Shown here: positions 1-13,800 of the stretch, in pieces | Position numbering within the stretch: the stretch's first letter is position 1 | Layout of the letters: the number at the start of each line of letters is the position of its first letter | Assembly (NCBI GenBank): GCA_963772225.1 | Contig: CAVYWD010000009.1 | Coordinates: 1-64,000 of the forward strand | From: CAVYWD01 sp963772225 | GTDB taxonomy: Bacteria > Myxococcota > Myxococcia > Myxococcales > UBA5297 | Direction of reading: 5' to 3' | DNA length: 64,000 bases | Program-made: the position numbers and the translations under genes | Notes under the pieces: model-generated | Seen by the model: only the letters and a program-made list of their open reading frames with translations | Database searches by the model: none | Told to the model about the DNA's origin: nothing

Positions 1-3000
1 CCTCGCTCAACCACCGCCCCGTCCTCGGCGTCATACCACCGCTGCTGAGCATAATAGAGCCCGGCATCCGCATCCCAGTTCGTGGCCCCAAACCCCAAGC
101 TCGGCCCGCCACTCGGCGGCGCCTTCCAACGGCTGGCATCCGCAGCGTCTGTCTGGAGATTCCCCCACGCGTCGGTGCGATAGAGCGTCGGCGAAGCCCC
201 TTCCCGCCCGCTCACGCCCCCAAGCCCATCGTGCAAGGCACGCTCACTCCCGAGACCAACCACGGCCCCGTCGTTCCCGCGCGCATAGACCACGGCGGAG
301 CCACCCGCTGGCTGCTCCTCTACGAGCTCCCCACCACCCCAGAGGTACCCGACGCCCGCCGCGCCCGTCTTCGCCCGCCTCAATCCTTGCGCATCGTACT
401 GATACCGACTCGTCGACGATCCGCTCGAGGTCACGACGCTCACTTCAGCAAGCCTGCCGCCCCCATCCCACCGCAAGCGTGCGTGCAAGCCCGGCCCTCT
501 GCTCCGAGGTCACTCTCCCCGCCCGGTCTGTCACAAACGTCGCCAATGACGCACCGGTTGCGGCGTCAACAATCCCCGCCAATCCCCCCTGCGAGTCGAA
601 CGCGTATCGGCTCTCGCTCGCCGCCGTCACGCTGTCGTACGGCGCACTCGCCAACCCAACCCAGTTCGCCACCGTCTTCTCGCCAATCCGACTGCCATCT
701 CCTCCAAGCCGATAGAACGTCGCCATCGGCCCCGGCCCCACCACCCCCGTCAGGCGGTCCGCAAGGTCGTACCCATACGCCGTCGTCTCGGGCATCATGA
801 TCCCGTCCAGAGTACGTCTCACTGCGTGCGGTTGCCTCGCTCATCGTACGTATACGAGTAGCTCGACACGAGCCCTGCCGGCAGCCCTCCCGTGCACAGC
901 GCATCGCCGCTCGCGTGCACGATCTGCTTCATCCGCCCGCGCTTGTCATAGCAGCGCCGCTCCACCAGCCCGCTTCCCTGCAGCGACAGCAACAGCTCGC
1001 CCCCCGGCTCCCACTCGTAGTTCGCCGCAGGCCCCTGCGAGCTCGTCACCGTCTTCACCCGGTCCAGCGAATCATAGGCATAGCTCGTCACCCCGTTCGG
1101 CGACGTCACGCTCGCCCACTGGCTGCTCGCCGTATAGCCATAGCTCACCACGGCAGAGCCCCGCGTCACCGACTGAATCCTCCCCACCGCATCGTAGGCG
1201 TAGCTCGTCCCGACATTCCCCGAATTCCGCGTCTCATCCACCTGCATCGGCTGGTCGTCCCCTCCCAGCGCGTACAGAATCTCCGTCAAATCCGTATTCG
1301 CCGCCGTGCTCGGCCCCGGCTTGAACAGCACGTGTGCCGGCCGGCCCCGCGAGTCGTACTGTCGCACCTGCTGATCGCTCTCCGGATTCGTCTCCGTCAG
1401 CTCGCCGTCCGCCCAGCCCATCGCCCAGCTCACTGTTCCTCGCTGGCGCCCAGCGGGCCTGCCCAGGTAGTCCCACTGGAAGCTCTGGGCCGGAATCGGT
1501 GAATTCACCGGCGGCGTCAGCGACACCAGCCGCCTCGCGCCGTCGTATCCGTACGCGAAGCTCCCCACCTGCCCCGGCAGCGTCACCGACAGCGTCTCCC
1601 CCATCGGCCCGTTCACGTATTGCCGCGCAGCCTCGTCGCTCGTCGTGAATCCTTGGATCTACGGCGCTCACGTACCCGCCCGCGTCGTACGTGGTTCGCG
1701 TGCGCTGCACGTCCGCATCCACGCCGTACGTCTCCTGGTCCAGCAGTCCGCGCCGATTCCAAATGCTCGTCCGCACTCTCCCGGACGGATACGTCACCGC
1801 CTGCAGTCGCCGGTCCGAATAGTACGAATACGCCGTCGGCTCCACGCCGCCGTACACCGACTGCGTCAGCAATCCCTCGACGTAGGTATTCACCCGCTCC
1901 GGCTTTCCCGACAGACTCTCCTTCGTCACCAGCCCGCCGGCGTCGTACAGCCATCGGTCGATCACCGATGCGTCGTTCGGCCCCTGCGTCCTCGCAATCG
2001 TGTTCCCCTGCGAGTCCACCTCCAACGCCGATTGCTGCGTCCGCGTCGCCGGCCCCGACGAGTACGTCTGCGTGATTGCCACCGTGCGCCCAGTCCAAGG
2101 GCTCGTCGTCACGTAGTCGTGGCCGTAGCCGCCCTTTGCCCAAACCTCCTCTTGCCACGTCAGGCGGCCACGGTCGTCGAACTTGCGCGACGTCGTCCCA
2201 ACCGACAGGCCCTCGCTCACCTTCTCGCTCTTCGCAAACGGCCCGTCGTATCCGTACTCACTCGTCTGCTGATTCGTCGACTCGCGGCTCGTCCCTCGGT
2301 CGTCCGCCACCTGCTTCAGCAGCTTCCCGCGCGCATTGAAGCTCGCCACCGTCGTGTAGCCCGCAGGGTCCGTCTGGCTCACCTGCCCCGCGCCCAGATC
2401 GTTTCTCTTCGCGTCCTTCGCATTCGGCCCATACACCACCGTCCACGTCGCCGCCGGCGCCGCGCTCCCTCCGCCGGCGTCAGCTTCTTCTCCGTCAACC
2501 GCCCAAGGTAGATCGTACGTAAACGTCCACTGGTCATCCGGGTGCGGCCCCGCCCGGCTTCTCCACCTGCCCCGCCGCATTCGGCGTGAACTGCACCACC
2601 GCGCCATCCGACAGCGTCGCCGTCAGCCGATTCCCCAGCGCGTCGTAGGTGAAGGCATTCCTCCGCGCGTACGCCTCCGTCTGCGTCCCGCCCGCCGTCG
2701 CGACCGGCGCCAAAGGCTCCGTCATCGTCAGCAGGTTTCCCCGCGGGTCGTACGTGTAGCTCGTCGTCGCCGCCACAGGGTCCCCCGGCCCACCCGGCGG
2801 GCGGCACCCATTCCGTGCTCGACAGCACTCGCCCAGCCGCATCCACCGTCGAGTCCGCGCGCTTCGTCCGCGTCGCCTTCCCGATGCCGGTCGCAATGGT
2901 ATGCGTCACGTGCACCACGCTCGGCGCGCTCGTCCCTTTGTCCTCGTACGTCCTCACCTCGGTATCGGTGAGCGTCAACGCCCCGGAAAGCACCGTCCGC

Positions 3001-4830
3001 CGATGCAGCGTCACGCGCCCCAGCACGTCCTTGTATTCGTACTCATCCTTCAGCCCGAGCTCCTTGTCCTCCACCACCGTCGGCCGCCCAAGCCCATCGT
3101 ACTGCCTCACCTCATTCACTCCGCCCGCAGAGGCCGCGTCGCTGCTCGTCGTCAGCGGCCTCCCCATCCCGTCCAGCGTCGTCGTCAGCACGTGCAGCGG
3201 CGTCGCGCTCCCAAACGTCCGCTGCGTCACCGCCCCGCGGATGTCCCGCTTCACCGACTCCACGTCCCGGCTCGTCCCCTGCGAATCCGCTAATCCGTAA
3301 TCCCACTTCGCCGCCTGGCCCAGAATGTCGTATTCAATCGCCGTCACCTGCCCGTCCGCTCCCGTTGTCATCGTCGGCCGCCCCTCGCTATCCAGCGCGT
3401 ACGACGCCTCCGTCCTCAGCACACCGCCGCTGTCCGTCACCTCCACCTTCGTCTGCCGGCCCTCGGCGTCGTAGGAATACGACCGCACAAATCCGCGCTC
3501 GTCCGTCGACGACGTCATCCGCCCCTTCTCATACCGATACTTCCGCACCCCCAACGCCTGCGGTTGCCCATACCCAAACGTCTCTCCCATCAAGAGCCCG
3601 TCCGCGTAGTACTGCTTCCTCTCGTGGCTCGTCCCGTCCAGCGTCTCAGTCACAACCACGAGTGACGTCGCCGCCAGTGTCCCCAGATCATCCACCACTA
3701 CCGCGAAGCTCTTGTTGTCCGCAGGGTCCACCGGCGCATACGCGTAATGCCACACCTGCGCAGGCGTCCCCTCTTGCCTGCTCTGCACCTTCCGCCCCTG
3801 GCTGTCGTAGCTCCACGAAGTGCTCGCCCCGGTCTCCACCTCGTCGATCCCCGTCAGCCTCCCGTATTGGTCGTAGTGCAGACTCCGATGCACTGTCCCC
3901 AGCGCTCCGTCCGCCGGCGAATCCATCTTCACCGTCACCGAGTCCGGCAGCCCCAATGGGTTTTGAGAGAGGTAAGAATAGGTCAACTGCCGGCCCAGCT
4001 CGTCCGTCTCCGTCAGCGGCATCCCATCGTCGTTGAACGTCGCGCTCCGGCTCAGCGCCACATTCCCCTGCTCGTCCTTCACCGTGATCCCCGCCGCGTC
4101 TCCATGCCCCTTCGCATCCAGCGGCGTGATGATCTGAATCGCCCCATTCGGCCCCGGTATCGTCGTCAGCGTCGAGATCCCGTACCTCAAGTCCGGCGTC
4201 AGCCCGGCGAGTTGGCTCTTCTCCGCTACCCCAGCCGCAGGAAGCGTCTCGTGCGCCTCCGTCGGCGCCTTCGCCAACGTGCTGCTCGTCGGCCTCAGGT
4301 TGTCGTCGTACACCGTGCTCACGCTCTTCCCGCTCTGCGCACTCTGCACCTGCGGCCGGACCTTCCCTCCCATCGAATCGCTGCCCCACTGCGCGTTCGA
4401 TTGCGACAGCGGAAGCTGCGCCGTATTCACGTTCCCGTAGTCGTTCAGCGTGTATTTCGCCTGCACGCCATCCGCCCGCGTCAGCTTCCGCGATTCCGAC
4501 TGATAATCCACCGTGAACGCGTTCCCCTGCTGCCCAGGCAGCACCGCCGACGTCACCACCGACGCCGAATTCACGTGCCCGTAGCTCGCCGCGCTCCCCG
4601 TCCGGTCGAAGCTCGCCTCCCACTGCACGTAGTCGCCGTTCCCTCCCGCATCCGACAAGTGCAGCTGCGCCGACGTCAGCTCGCTGCGCTGCAGCTCCGC
4701 CCGCACGCTCGATGCCCCGTCCGGCACCGCCATGTAGCCGTACACCCAGTTCTGCGTCGGCAGGTCCGTCGTCCGCTGCGCCGAGATCAAATTGCCTCGC
4801 TGCTGCGTATAGCTCATCTGGTGCAGCACT
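1..4830 (-). repeat. RHS/YD-repeat shell region of the lipoprotein
   Basis: Tandem degenerate YD repeats of the type YxYDxxGR, for example YDSQGRKVQS, YDAEGRQTKV, YDALGNRLTA and YDAVGRIQSV. In RHS proteins these form a beta-cage that encloses a C-terminal payload. The last stretch, at 1-300, carries HDGLGGVSG, YRTDAWGNLQ and GLYYAQQRWYD, which correspond to the conserved end of the RHS core. The shell is therefore almost complete here and the payload junction should lie just left of base 1. Confidence 0.8.
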
Positions 4831-7800
4831 ACCGGCCCGCTCGTGCCCGCCTGCTTCAGCGCCACCGACTGCAGGTACTTGAAGTGCTTCGCGCCCGCGA
4901 GATTGCGAATCCGCGACGGCACGGCCGTGTCCTTCGACTGGTCCACGTCCACGTAGCTGAAGTCCAGCCACAAGCTCCCGCGCGTCTGCACCTTCGCCAG
5001 CAGGTCCGTGCCGTCCACGTAGCTCAGCACCGTCCAGCCGGCCGTGTTCGTCAGCCCGTCGCTCCCGGCCCGCCCGTGCCCCTCGTCGATCGCCGTCAAC
5101 AGCCACTTGCGCCGCCCGCGGCCACTGCTGTTCACCGAGCCCCGGTCGAATCGATGCACCACCCCGGCTTCGCTCGTGTACACGAAGCTCGGCTGCGCCG
5201 CCGTCGAGCTCCCCACCTGCAGCTTCCCGCCGTGCCCATTGTCCGTCTTGCACGTATACGATTGGTCGCTGTCATTCAATACGCAGCTCGGGAACGGCCG
5301 CGCTTGCCCGCCTATCGCCACCGCATATCGGCCCGGCGTCTCCTCGACCACGTATCCGTCCCAGTTGTGCGTCCATCCCACCCCGAGCGGCGACGGGTCC
5401 TTGTTCTGGTTGTCATAGACCCGCGCGAACCTCACCACCTCGTTGAGCTGCCGCGCCGCCATATCCTCGTGCTCGAACGAAAGGTGCCCGTCCGCGAGGT
5501 CGACCCCTCCCACCCGCTCTTGCCCAGGCGCCGCCGCGTGCGACCCGCTGAAGCTCCCACGAGGTATCCCCAGCGTCATCACGTCGCTCGAGGCCGCCGC
5601 GTCCGTCCCGCGCACCACCGCGAATACGCTCGCCGGCGTGTTTTCCCGACTCGAGCCTGGCATCGCCACGTACTGCGGTGGGACCGGAAGCCTGAATCGC
5701 CGCGCCCCGTCAATTCCAGAGACAGCCTCCTGCCAGAATGTCTCGCTGCCCAGACACTCCAAGCCGTTCTGCCCGCACGTCTCCGTCAACGCATACGTCC
5801 CGTCGCCCTGCGCCGCGAAGCTCGCCCGCCGCAGCAGCGCCGACGCCGCGCACTGATTCGTCGTCCCATCCAGCTGCGTGCACACGTCGACCACGCCCGC
5901 CTGGAATCGAGCCGGTTGGATGAAGAACTCCGCCAGCGATGGCTGCGAGACCGCTCGACCAACGGCGCCTATGCCGTTTGCGTCGTTCGCCGCGACCGCG
6001 CTCTCCGCCGTGTATTTGCTCCCCGCAGCAAGGTAGTCCAGCCGCGGCGCCAGCCCGTAGAAGTTGAACCGGTACAACACATTCTCAGCGTTGCCCGACA
6101 AATACAGCTCGATGTACAGAAGGTCGCCCGCCATCAACACGTCCGCCAGCGAATCCCCGCCGCAGTCTCCGGTGATCCCGTGACTCAATGAATCGAGCGT
6201 AACCTTGCAATCGATCCCGTACTCGTCGGTTCCCAGCCGAACCGAATACTGACCTATCGGCGTCGTCGCCCGCTTCGGAGCGTCCGGCTCCAATAGGCTC
6301 GCCAGGAACTGATACGTCTCGTCGTCGATCGCCGCCGACGCGCTCGCCCCCGTCACCACCCCGCCGTCCGCCTTCCCCAGCAGTACCCGCCCCGAGCTCG
6401 CCTCCCCTCCGTCGACGCCGCCGTCCGCGCCGCTGGCGTTGGCGACCACCTGCGTATCGCTCAGCTCCACCACCCGAAACTCGTGCTCCCGCGCCCGGTC
6501 GTACCGCTCCCGCAACGTCCCGTCCGCCTCGTAGTGCCGGTACACGTTCTTCAGCCCCAGCGCCTTCGCCGGCATCCCCACCGGGCCTCCGGCGGACGAC
6601 AGATCCTGCCAAACCTCTGGCGGCGGGTGCTGCGGATCGAATACCGTCGAATTGTCAGCGCGCCCATACTGCGGGTACCCGACCGCGTGCACATACCAAT
6701 TCGCCCGCTCCAGGCTATTCACCGAGACCTGCTGGCCCTTGCGCGTCCTTGTACCTCGACGCCAGCCACCAGCGTCGCGCTCGACTGCCCGGGCTTGATC
6801 GCGAAATACATTATTTCCCGGATTCGTCACCGCCGAATTCGCCACGTAGATCACGTGCCCCGCCAGCGGCGAAACCCCCGCCGGCACGTCCACCCATTCC
6901 GAGTCGTCCTTCAGGCAATTCGTCTTCGGCGCCCCCGCCGGGAGCTCCGAGCACAGCACCTCGAGCAGCTGCCCTGCGTCGCCTTGAAGGTCGGCAATCG
7001 GGCCCGGGCATTGCCCGGCCCCGCATGCGCTCGCGTCCGCCGCGCCACCATCGACAACCCCGGCGTCCGCGGCGTCCGCACCTCCGTCGCCCGCGCCGCC
7101 ATCCGCCGGCGGCCTCCTCACTCGCCACCGCGTCGACACCTTCACATACTCATCCCGCGTCGTCGCTTCCCCGCCCGTGCGAATCAAGTGGCTCTGCGCC
7201 CCGCCCGCGGCCTGCACCCCATCGTCCGGCGCTCGCCGCTCCACCCTCACGTCGATCTCCGGCGGGTACATCACCACGTCCCCGGTGATCGACAAATCCT
7301 CCATCGTGCACCGCGACACCGTCATGCTCTTCCCGTCCACCACCGTCGTCAGCGGCCCGCCCGCCGCCGTATCCGCCGCGCACTCCCCGTTCGCCCCCCG
7401 CGCCGACCGCACCACCGCCGGCACCGTCACCGTCGTCATCCCTGCGTAACCCGTCGCGTGGTTCACCGCGAACACCACCAGCCGCTCACCCGCCGAAAGC
7501 CGCGCGTAGTTCGGCCCATTGATGCTGCACGACGGGTCCAGCAGCCCCGCGGCCCCTCGCGACTGGCACTGCACCCGCGCCGCTTTCGCGCTCAGCGACG
7601 TCGGCCCCAGCCGCAGCTTCCCGTACCGCCCGTGCGGCACCGCTCCCGACTCGCTCCCATCGCACGTCTGCTCGTTCGCAAAGCTCGTCGTCCAACTCGC
7701 GAACTCCGTGTTCAGATCCCACTCTCGGAAGAAGTGCACCTCCGTCGTCTCCGCGTCATCACGCGAGATCCGCCGCAGCTCCCCCGTCGTCGCATCCCGC

Positions 7801-10800
7801 TCCGTCGCCGTCCCCGCGCACACCGGCGGCAGCGCCTGCCCTTGCCCGTCCACGAACCGCAGCGCCCCCTGGAAGAACCGCGCGTCGATCAGCACGTCCG
7901 CCTGCGCCCCAGACCCTGGGAATACGCTGTAGCTCACCGAGCACGCCGGCACATCCGTCATGACCGACTCGAAATGCGTCACTCCAAACGCATCCACCCG
8001 CGGGACTGCCCGCAGCCCAACCCCGGAGAGCGTCGCGCAGCTGATCCCCATCTCCTCGCCGCTCGGCGATACCTCGACCGAATAGCTCCCAGTCCCATCG
8101 GTCCCCGCCCCGCTCGGCCCGTCCCCTGGCCCATCCACCTCCACTGCGATCCCCGCGAACAACCCCACCGCCTGGAACGCCTCGCCGCCTGTCTCCGACG
8201 TGTCCAACACCTTGCGCAGCGTCAGCACGCTGTCCGGCCCCGCTCCGCCGTCCGCCCCTGCAGCCGTCCCTCCGTCCGCCGCACCCGCCGCGGCGAGCGC
8301 CGCCTCGAGCACCACCTTGCGCTGGTCCGTCCCCACAGCCGCCGTCAGCTCGATCCGCGTCGTGCCAAGCTCCATCAGCGGCACGTTCCCCGCCACCGTC
8401 ACCTGCCCGCCCCGCTCGCGTGCCAGCTCGAGTCTGCCGGAATCGGCTTCGTCGGGCCCGTCGCCGTGAGCTGTGCGTCCACCACCGCCGTGCTCGGGTC
8501 CGCTCCGTCGCCCGTGTCCACCGCCGCCTGAAACTGAATGGCCAGCGAGTCCCCTCGGCGGAAGCTCGATACATTTGGCGCGCTGTCGCTCAACAACGGC
8601 TGGTTCACCGCAATGGTCACCTGCCGCTCGGACGGCGTGCGCACCTTCCCGCTGACCCATGCCGGGCCGAAATTCGCGAACATCGAATCCAACCCGGAAT
8701 ATCCAGGGTCGAAATCGAAGCCGGTGATGAACTGCGCTTGCGCCACGCCCTCGAACGGCAGCGCGAGCAAGTCCCATCCGCTCATCGGCCGCATCAGTCG
8801 CGCAAAACGCTCCCGCTGCAGCTGGAAGAAGCTCGCCCCGCCATCCTGAGGGCTCACTCCGCTCCCCGGCAGGTTCAGCGCACTCGCCACCGCGTCGCTC
8901 TGCGCCTGCGTCAGCGGCATGTACCCTAAGTATTCAATCGATTTGATCGCCAGCGGCGCCAAGCTGTCGATGGCGCTCCCATCCGCGCGAACCTTCCCAA
9001 AGCCCACCCGCGTCACCAGCAGGCTCGTGTCGTCGTACGCCAGGAGCATCGCCAGCCGGCCCGCGGGCAACGACGTCGCGTTCGGGAACGTCAGCGTCGA
9101 GGGCTGCATCACACGCGTTCCCGACGGGCCCACCTGCCACAGCATCGCCGGCGAGGCCCGCGCCTCCATCGGCACCGGCAGCGCGTACGGCGCGATCCGC
9201 GTCGCCGTCACGAACCCCGACATCGCCCCCGTCGGAAACGCGAATCCGTTCGCCGGCACGTTGACCGCCAGCGCCCCCTGCACTCCTTGGAAGCTCAAGC
9301 GTCGATGCCTGCGAAGCATTCACGTATTGCGCCGAGCTCTTGTCCGTCGGCGTCAGCGCCACGACCCGCTCCCGCGTCGTCTTCTCCGCCGTCACGTACA
9401 CCTTGCGCTTCACCTGCGGCAGCGACCGCCCGTCGGAGGTCGTCCCTCCCGTGTAGCTCACCACCGCCGTCCCTTCCGGCACCCCGAAGATCGCCCAGTT
9501 CCCGTCCGAGCCCGTCGTCGTCGAGAACGAGGTCCCGACCAGCTCCACCTTCACCCCGCTCAACGGCTGCATTCCGTCGTCGGTCACGACCCCGCGCAAA
9601 AGCGTCAGCGGCCGCCGCACCGTGAACCGGCTCGCGAAGTCACTGGCCAGTCCGGGCCCCGTCTGCGCCAAAAGCCCCGACACCTTCACCGTCAGCGTCT
9701 CGCCTTCGGGCAGCGCGTCCTTCGCCGAGAAGGTGATGACCTGCCCGCCCGGCGCGAGCAGGTACCCGCCCGCGAGCGGCGCGCCGTTGCGCAGCACCGT
9801 CAGCTTGCCCGAAAGGCTCGAGGGGTCCACCGCCTTGTTGAACGCCACCGACACCAGCGCGTTCGGCTCCACGCCGGTAGTCCCATCCGCCGGGTCCACG
9901 CCCGTCACCGCCAGCGGCTCGTTCGCCGCGTCGCTGTAGCTCGCCGTGATGGAAGTGCTCCCCGTCAGCCCATTCGCGTCCGTGGCCGTCGCCGTGATGG
10001 TGTTCGAGCCCAGCGCCAGCGCGACATTCGCCTGGTACACCCCGGGGGAAACCACCGTCGCCGGCCCCGCGCCAATCTGCACCGAGGAGATCGCCGCGAA
10101 CGCCGTCACGCTCACGCGCACCGTCACCACCCGGCTCGCCACCGTCGCCCCGTCCATCGGCTCTACGATCTGCACCGTCGGCGGCGTCCCGCCGTTGATC
10201 GTCAGCCGCTGCGTCAGGCTCGTGCGGTTCCCCGCCAGGTCCGTCGCCTCGATGAAGAAGTCATTGTTCCCCGGCGACAGCGATACCGTCGCGCCGTACA
10301 TTCCCGCCAGCACCACCGCCGGGTTGCCATTCACCGTCACGCTCGACAGGTGCGCATCTCCTACCGTCCCCTCCAGGCGATACGGCGAGCTCGTCACCAC
10401 CGCCGGATTCGACGACGGCTGGTTCACCGTCAGATACGGCGCCGTGCGGTCGACGCTCATCGTCCGCTGCACGCTCGCCGTGCGGCCCCGCGCGTCGGTC
10501 ACCACCACCTGCATCGCGTGGTCGCCCTCGGCAATCGCGAGCGCCGCGCTGTAGTAGCGGCTGCTCACCGCCGCCTTCGCCCCGTCGATCGTCACCGCGA
10601 TGGGCAGCGTCCCGCCCTCGACGTGCCCCGTTACCGCGACCGTCGCCGTTCCCAGCACGGCTCCTTCCGCCGGCGCATCCACGAACAATGAAGGCACTGG
10701 CTCGATCGCCGCGCCGGCATCTGCACCCCCGATCGTGCCGGCATCCGCCGTCGGCGACGCCCCGGCGTCCGCGGCCGCGCTGCCTCCCGCGTCGAACGCT

Positions 10801-13800
10801 GGCGGGACGCCGGCATCCACCGATGGAGTACTCGCATCCACGGAGGGTGTCCCGGCGTCCGCAGCCGGCGGTGTCCCCGCGTCCGCCAGATCCACCCGCG
10901 TCACCACGGCGCTCGCCTGGGATTGCAGGCCGTAGCCGTCCACAGCGACCACCTGAATGGAATTCGGCCCCTCCGCGAGGACCACCACCGCCGAAAATGC
11001 TCCGCCGGCACCCACCGTCGCGGCGACCCCATTCACCGTCACCTGCACCGCATCGGTCGCATCCGCGGGCGTTGCCGTCCCCTTCACATCGATGCTCGCC
11101 TCCGAGGTCGATGCGCTGAGCGCGGAAAGAAGAAGTTTTGGCGCAGTCCCGTTCGCCCGGACATTGCGCGTCACCGTGCTGACATTCCCGGCGGCGTCTT
11201 TCGCGACCACGGCGATGGCATTCGCGCCGGCCGTCAGCGCGACCGTCGCCGAGAAGCTCCCGTCCGACTGGAGCCCCGCCGGCATGCCATTCACCGTCAC
11301 CGTCAGCGCCGACCCGTCCTTCGCCACACCGCTGATCGCCGTCGACAGCGCCGCCACCCGCGCTCCCTCCGCCGGCGTGCTCACGCTGAGCTGCGGAGCC
11401 ACGCTGTCGCGCGTCACCGTCAGGCTCTGATGGGCTGCGTTCCCAGCGGCGTCGATGGCCACCACATCGAGGATGTTCGCGCCCTCCGCGAGAGACACGC
11501 TCCCCCGGTACTTCCCGTCCGCTCCAAGAACCAGCGCCACCGCGCCGACCGAAGCGCTCGCCACCCCGCCGTCGTCCGAGACCGAGACCACCACCTCCAC
11601 CGAGCTCGCGCTCGTCACCAGCCCATTCACCGGCGACACCACCGTCATGGCCGGCGGCGCCGTGTCGATGACGAAATGCCGGCGTTCCTCCGAGGTGTTC
11701 CCCGCTCGGTCCACCGCCGACACCACCAGCTCGTGCGCCCCGCTCGACGAGACCACTCCGCCGCTCGCGAAGACCGCCGCGTCGAGCGCACCCGTCACCG
11801 TCGCCAGGTGCAGGTCGCTCGCCGAATACGTCAGCGTCGCGGGCGCATTTCTCCGCTCTCCCTCCGAAACGCCCGCAATGCCGATGCTCGGCGGCGTGAG
11901 GTCGATGACGAAGCTCACGGTCTTGGTATTGGTATTCCCGGCCGAATCTGTCGCCGTGACCACCAGCGTATGGTCGCCCTCGGCAGACACCGGCACGCCG
12001 CTCGTGAATTCCGCCCCGTCCAGGGTCGCCGTCGCGCTCAAAGCATGAGCATCGGTCGCGCTAAAGGTTGGCACCACAGGCACCTGCCGCGTCACCAGCC
12101 CATCGCTCACCCCGGCGATAGATATCTGCGGCTTTGTGGTGTCGATCGCGAAATGCACGAGCGCCGAGCCCGAATTGCCGGCGCGGTCGACCGCCGTCAC
12201 CTCCAGCACGTGCTCGCCCTCGGAGGAGACCGTCGAGCCATAGAGGATCTCCACGCCATCGAGCTTCGCCGCCGTCGACGAGAGATGCTCCTCGGCCACC
12301 GTCCATTGAATGGCGACCGGCGCCCCGTAGGCCGCGCCCTCCGTGACCCCGCTCACCTCCACCACCGGCTTCACCGTGTCCTTAATCACCAGCCGGCACT
12401 GCCGCGCCACGTCGCCGCAGCCGTCCCGGGCCGCGACCACCACCGCATTCTCGCCCTCGTTGAGCGGCACCTGCGCGGTGAACTCTCCGCCCGCGAGCGC
12501 GGCGGCGACCCCCGACACATCCACCGACGCCGCCTCGAGGCTCGTCCCGGTGACGCCAACGCTCTCGCGCGCCGCGAAGCTTCCGTAGACCGGCGCCGTC
12601 ACCGATAGATCCGGCCCCATGTCCATGCCCAGCACTTGCACCCGATAGCCGTCCGCGACCCCGCACGAGGTCGGCTCGACCGTCAGCGTGTTGTTCTCCT
12701 GCAGGCTCACCGCCATGGCCGAGCGCGAAGCACCGTCGACCGGGACAGATTCACCGTTCAATTCCACGCGGACCTGGCTGGGAATTGCCGTATTCGGTTG
12801 GCTCGCCGGCAGCGGCGTCAGCACCACCGCCGCGAGCCCTCCTGCCGGCGCCGTGAACTGCCGCGTGACCACTCCCCCGGAGCAAGTCGCCGTCGCGTCC
12901 ACGAGCGAACACGGCACCTCCCCGTCGATCCGGGCAATGCCCACCCGAACCATTCCGCCCATCCACGGGACCACCGTCAGCTTGTTGAAGGCCGACAGCA
13001 ATACCGGCGCCACCGCGAGCCTCGCCCCGCCGGTCGCCGTCTCGATCCTCGGATTCCTCATCGGCCCGCTCGGATCCTCTACCCAGGCTGACGCGCCGAT
13101 CGCCTCGCTTCCTCCGCGCCCGTCGCCGCTTCGCATCACCAGCAAGCCGTTCGCCGGGCCCCCGTCGTTCGGGATCTCGAACACGTGCTCCGTGCTGTCC
13201 CCGGGCACGTCGAACGGCCCGGCGATCCACCCTGCTCCGAGGCTGTCGCCGACCCCTGCCGCCGTGCAGGCGTCGGGCTTGCGCACCGAGAAGACCGTCA
13301 GCTTCCGGTGCGTCACGTTGCCGGCCTGGTCGGCCGCCGCGACGTCCAGCGTGTTCTCGTATTCGGTGAGCGGTACCACGCCACGATATTGATGGTTGTC
13401 CGCGGGCGCGAGCGCGACCGTCCCAACCAAAACGCCCGCAACCCCAGGATCGTTTCGATCATCCTGAACCCACGTGACGACCTCTACCGAGTCCTGATCG
13501 GTGACGGCGCCATCGAGGGGCGAGAGCACGATGAGCTGCGGGGGCGTCGCGTCGATGATGAAGGCCCGATCTACCGTCGTCTGGTTTCCAGCGCGGTCCC
13601 GCGCGAGAATGAAGATCTCGTGGTATCCCTCGGCCGTCACCGTCGCCCCGCTCGAGAACGGCGCGCCGTCCAGCGTCCCCGTCACGTCCAGCAGGTTCGC
13701 GTCCGACGCCGAATAGGCGATGGTCGCGGAGGCCTTCCGGTCCCCGCTCTCCACGCCGGTGACGGTCACCACCGGGCCAACGGTATCGATGACGAAGGCG

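Noticed and set aside
3747..8531. Long plus-strand open frames opposite the RHS gene
   Set aside because: Arg/Pro/His-rich translations without domains; they mirror codon bias of the minus-strand gene, which has clear RHS repeats.
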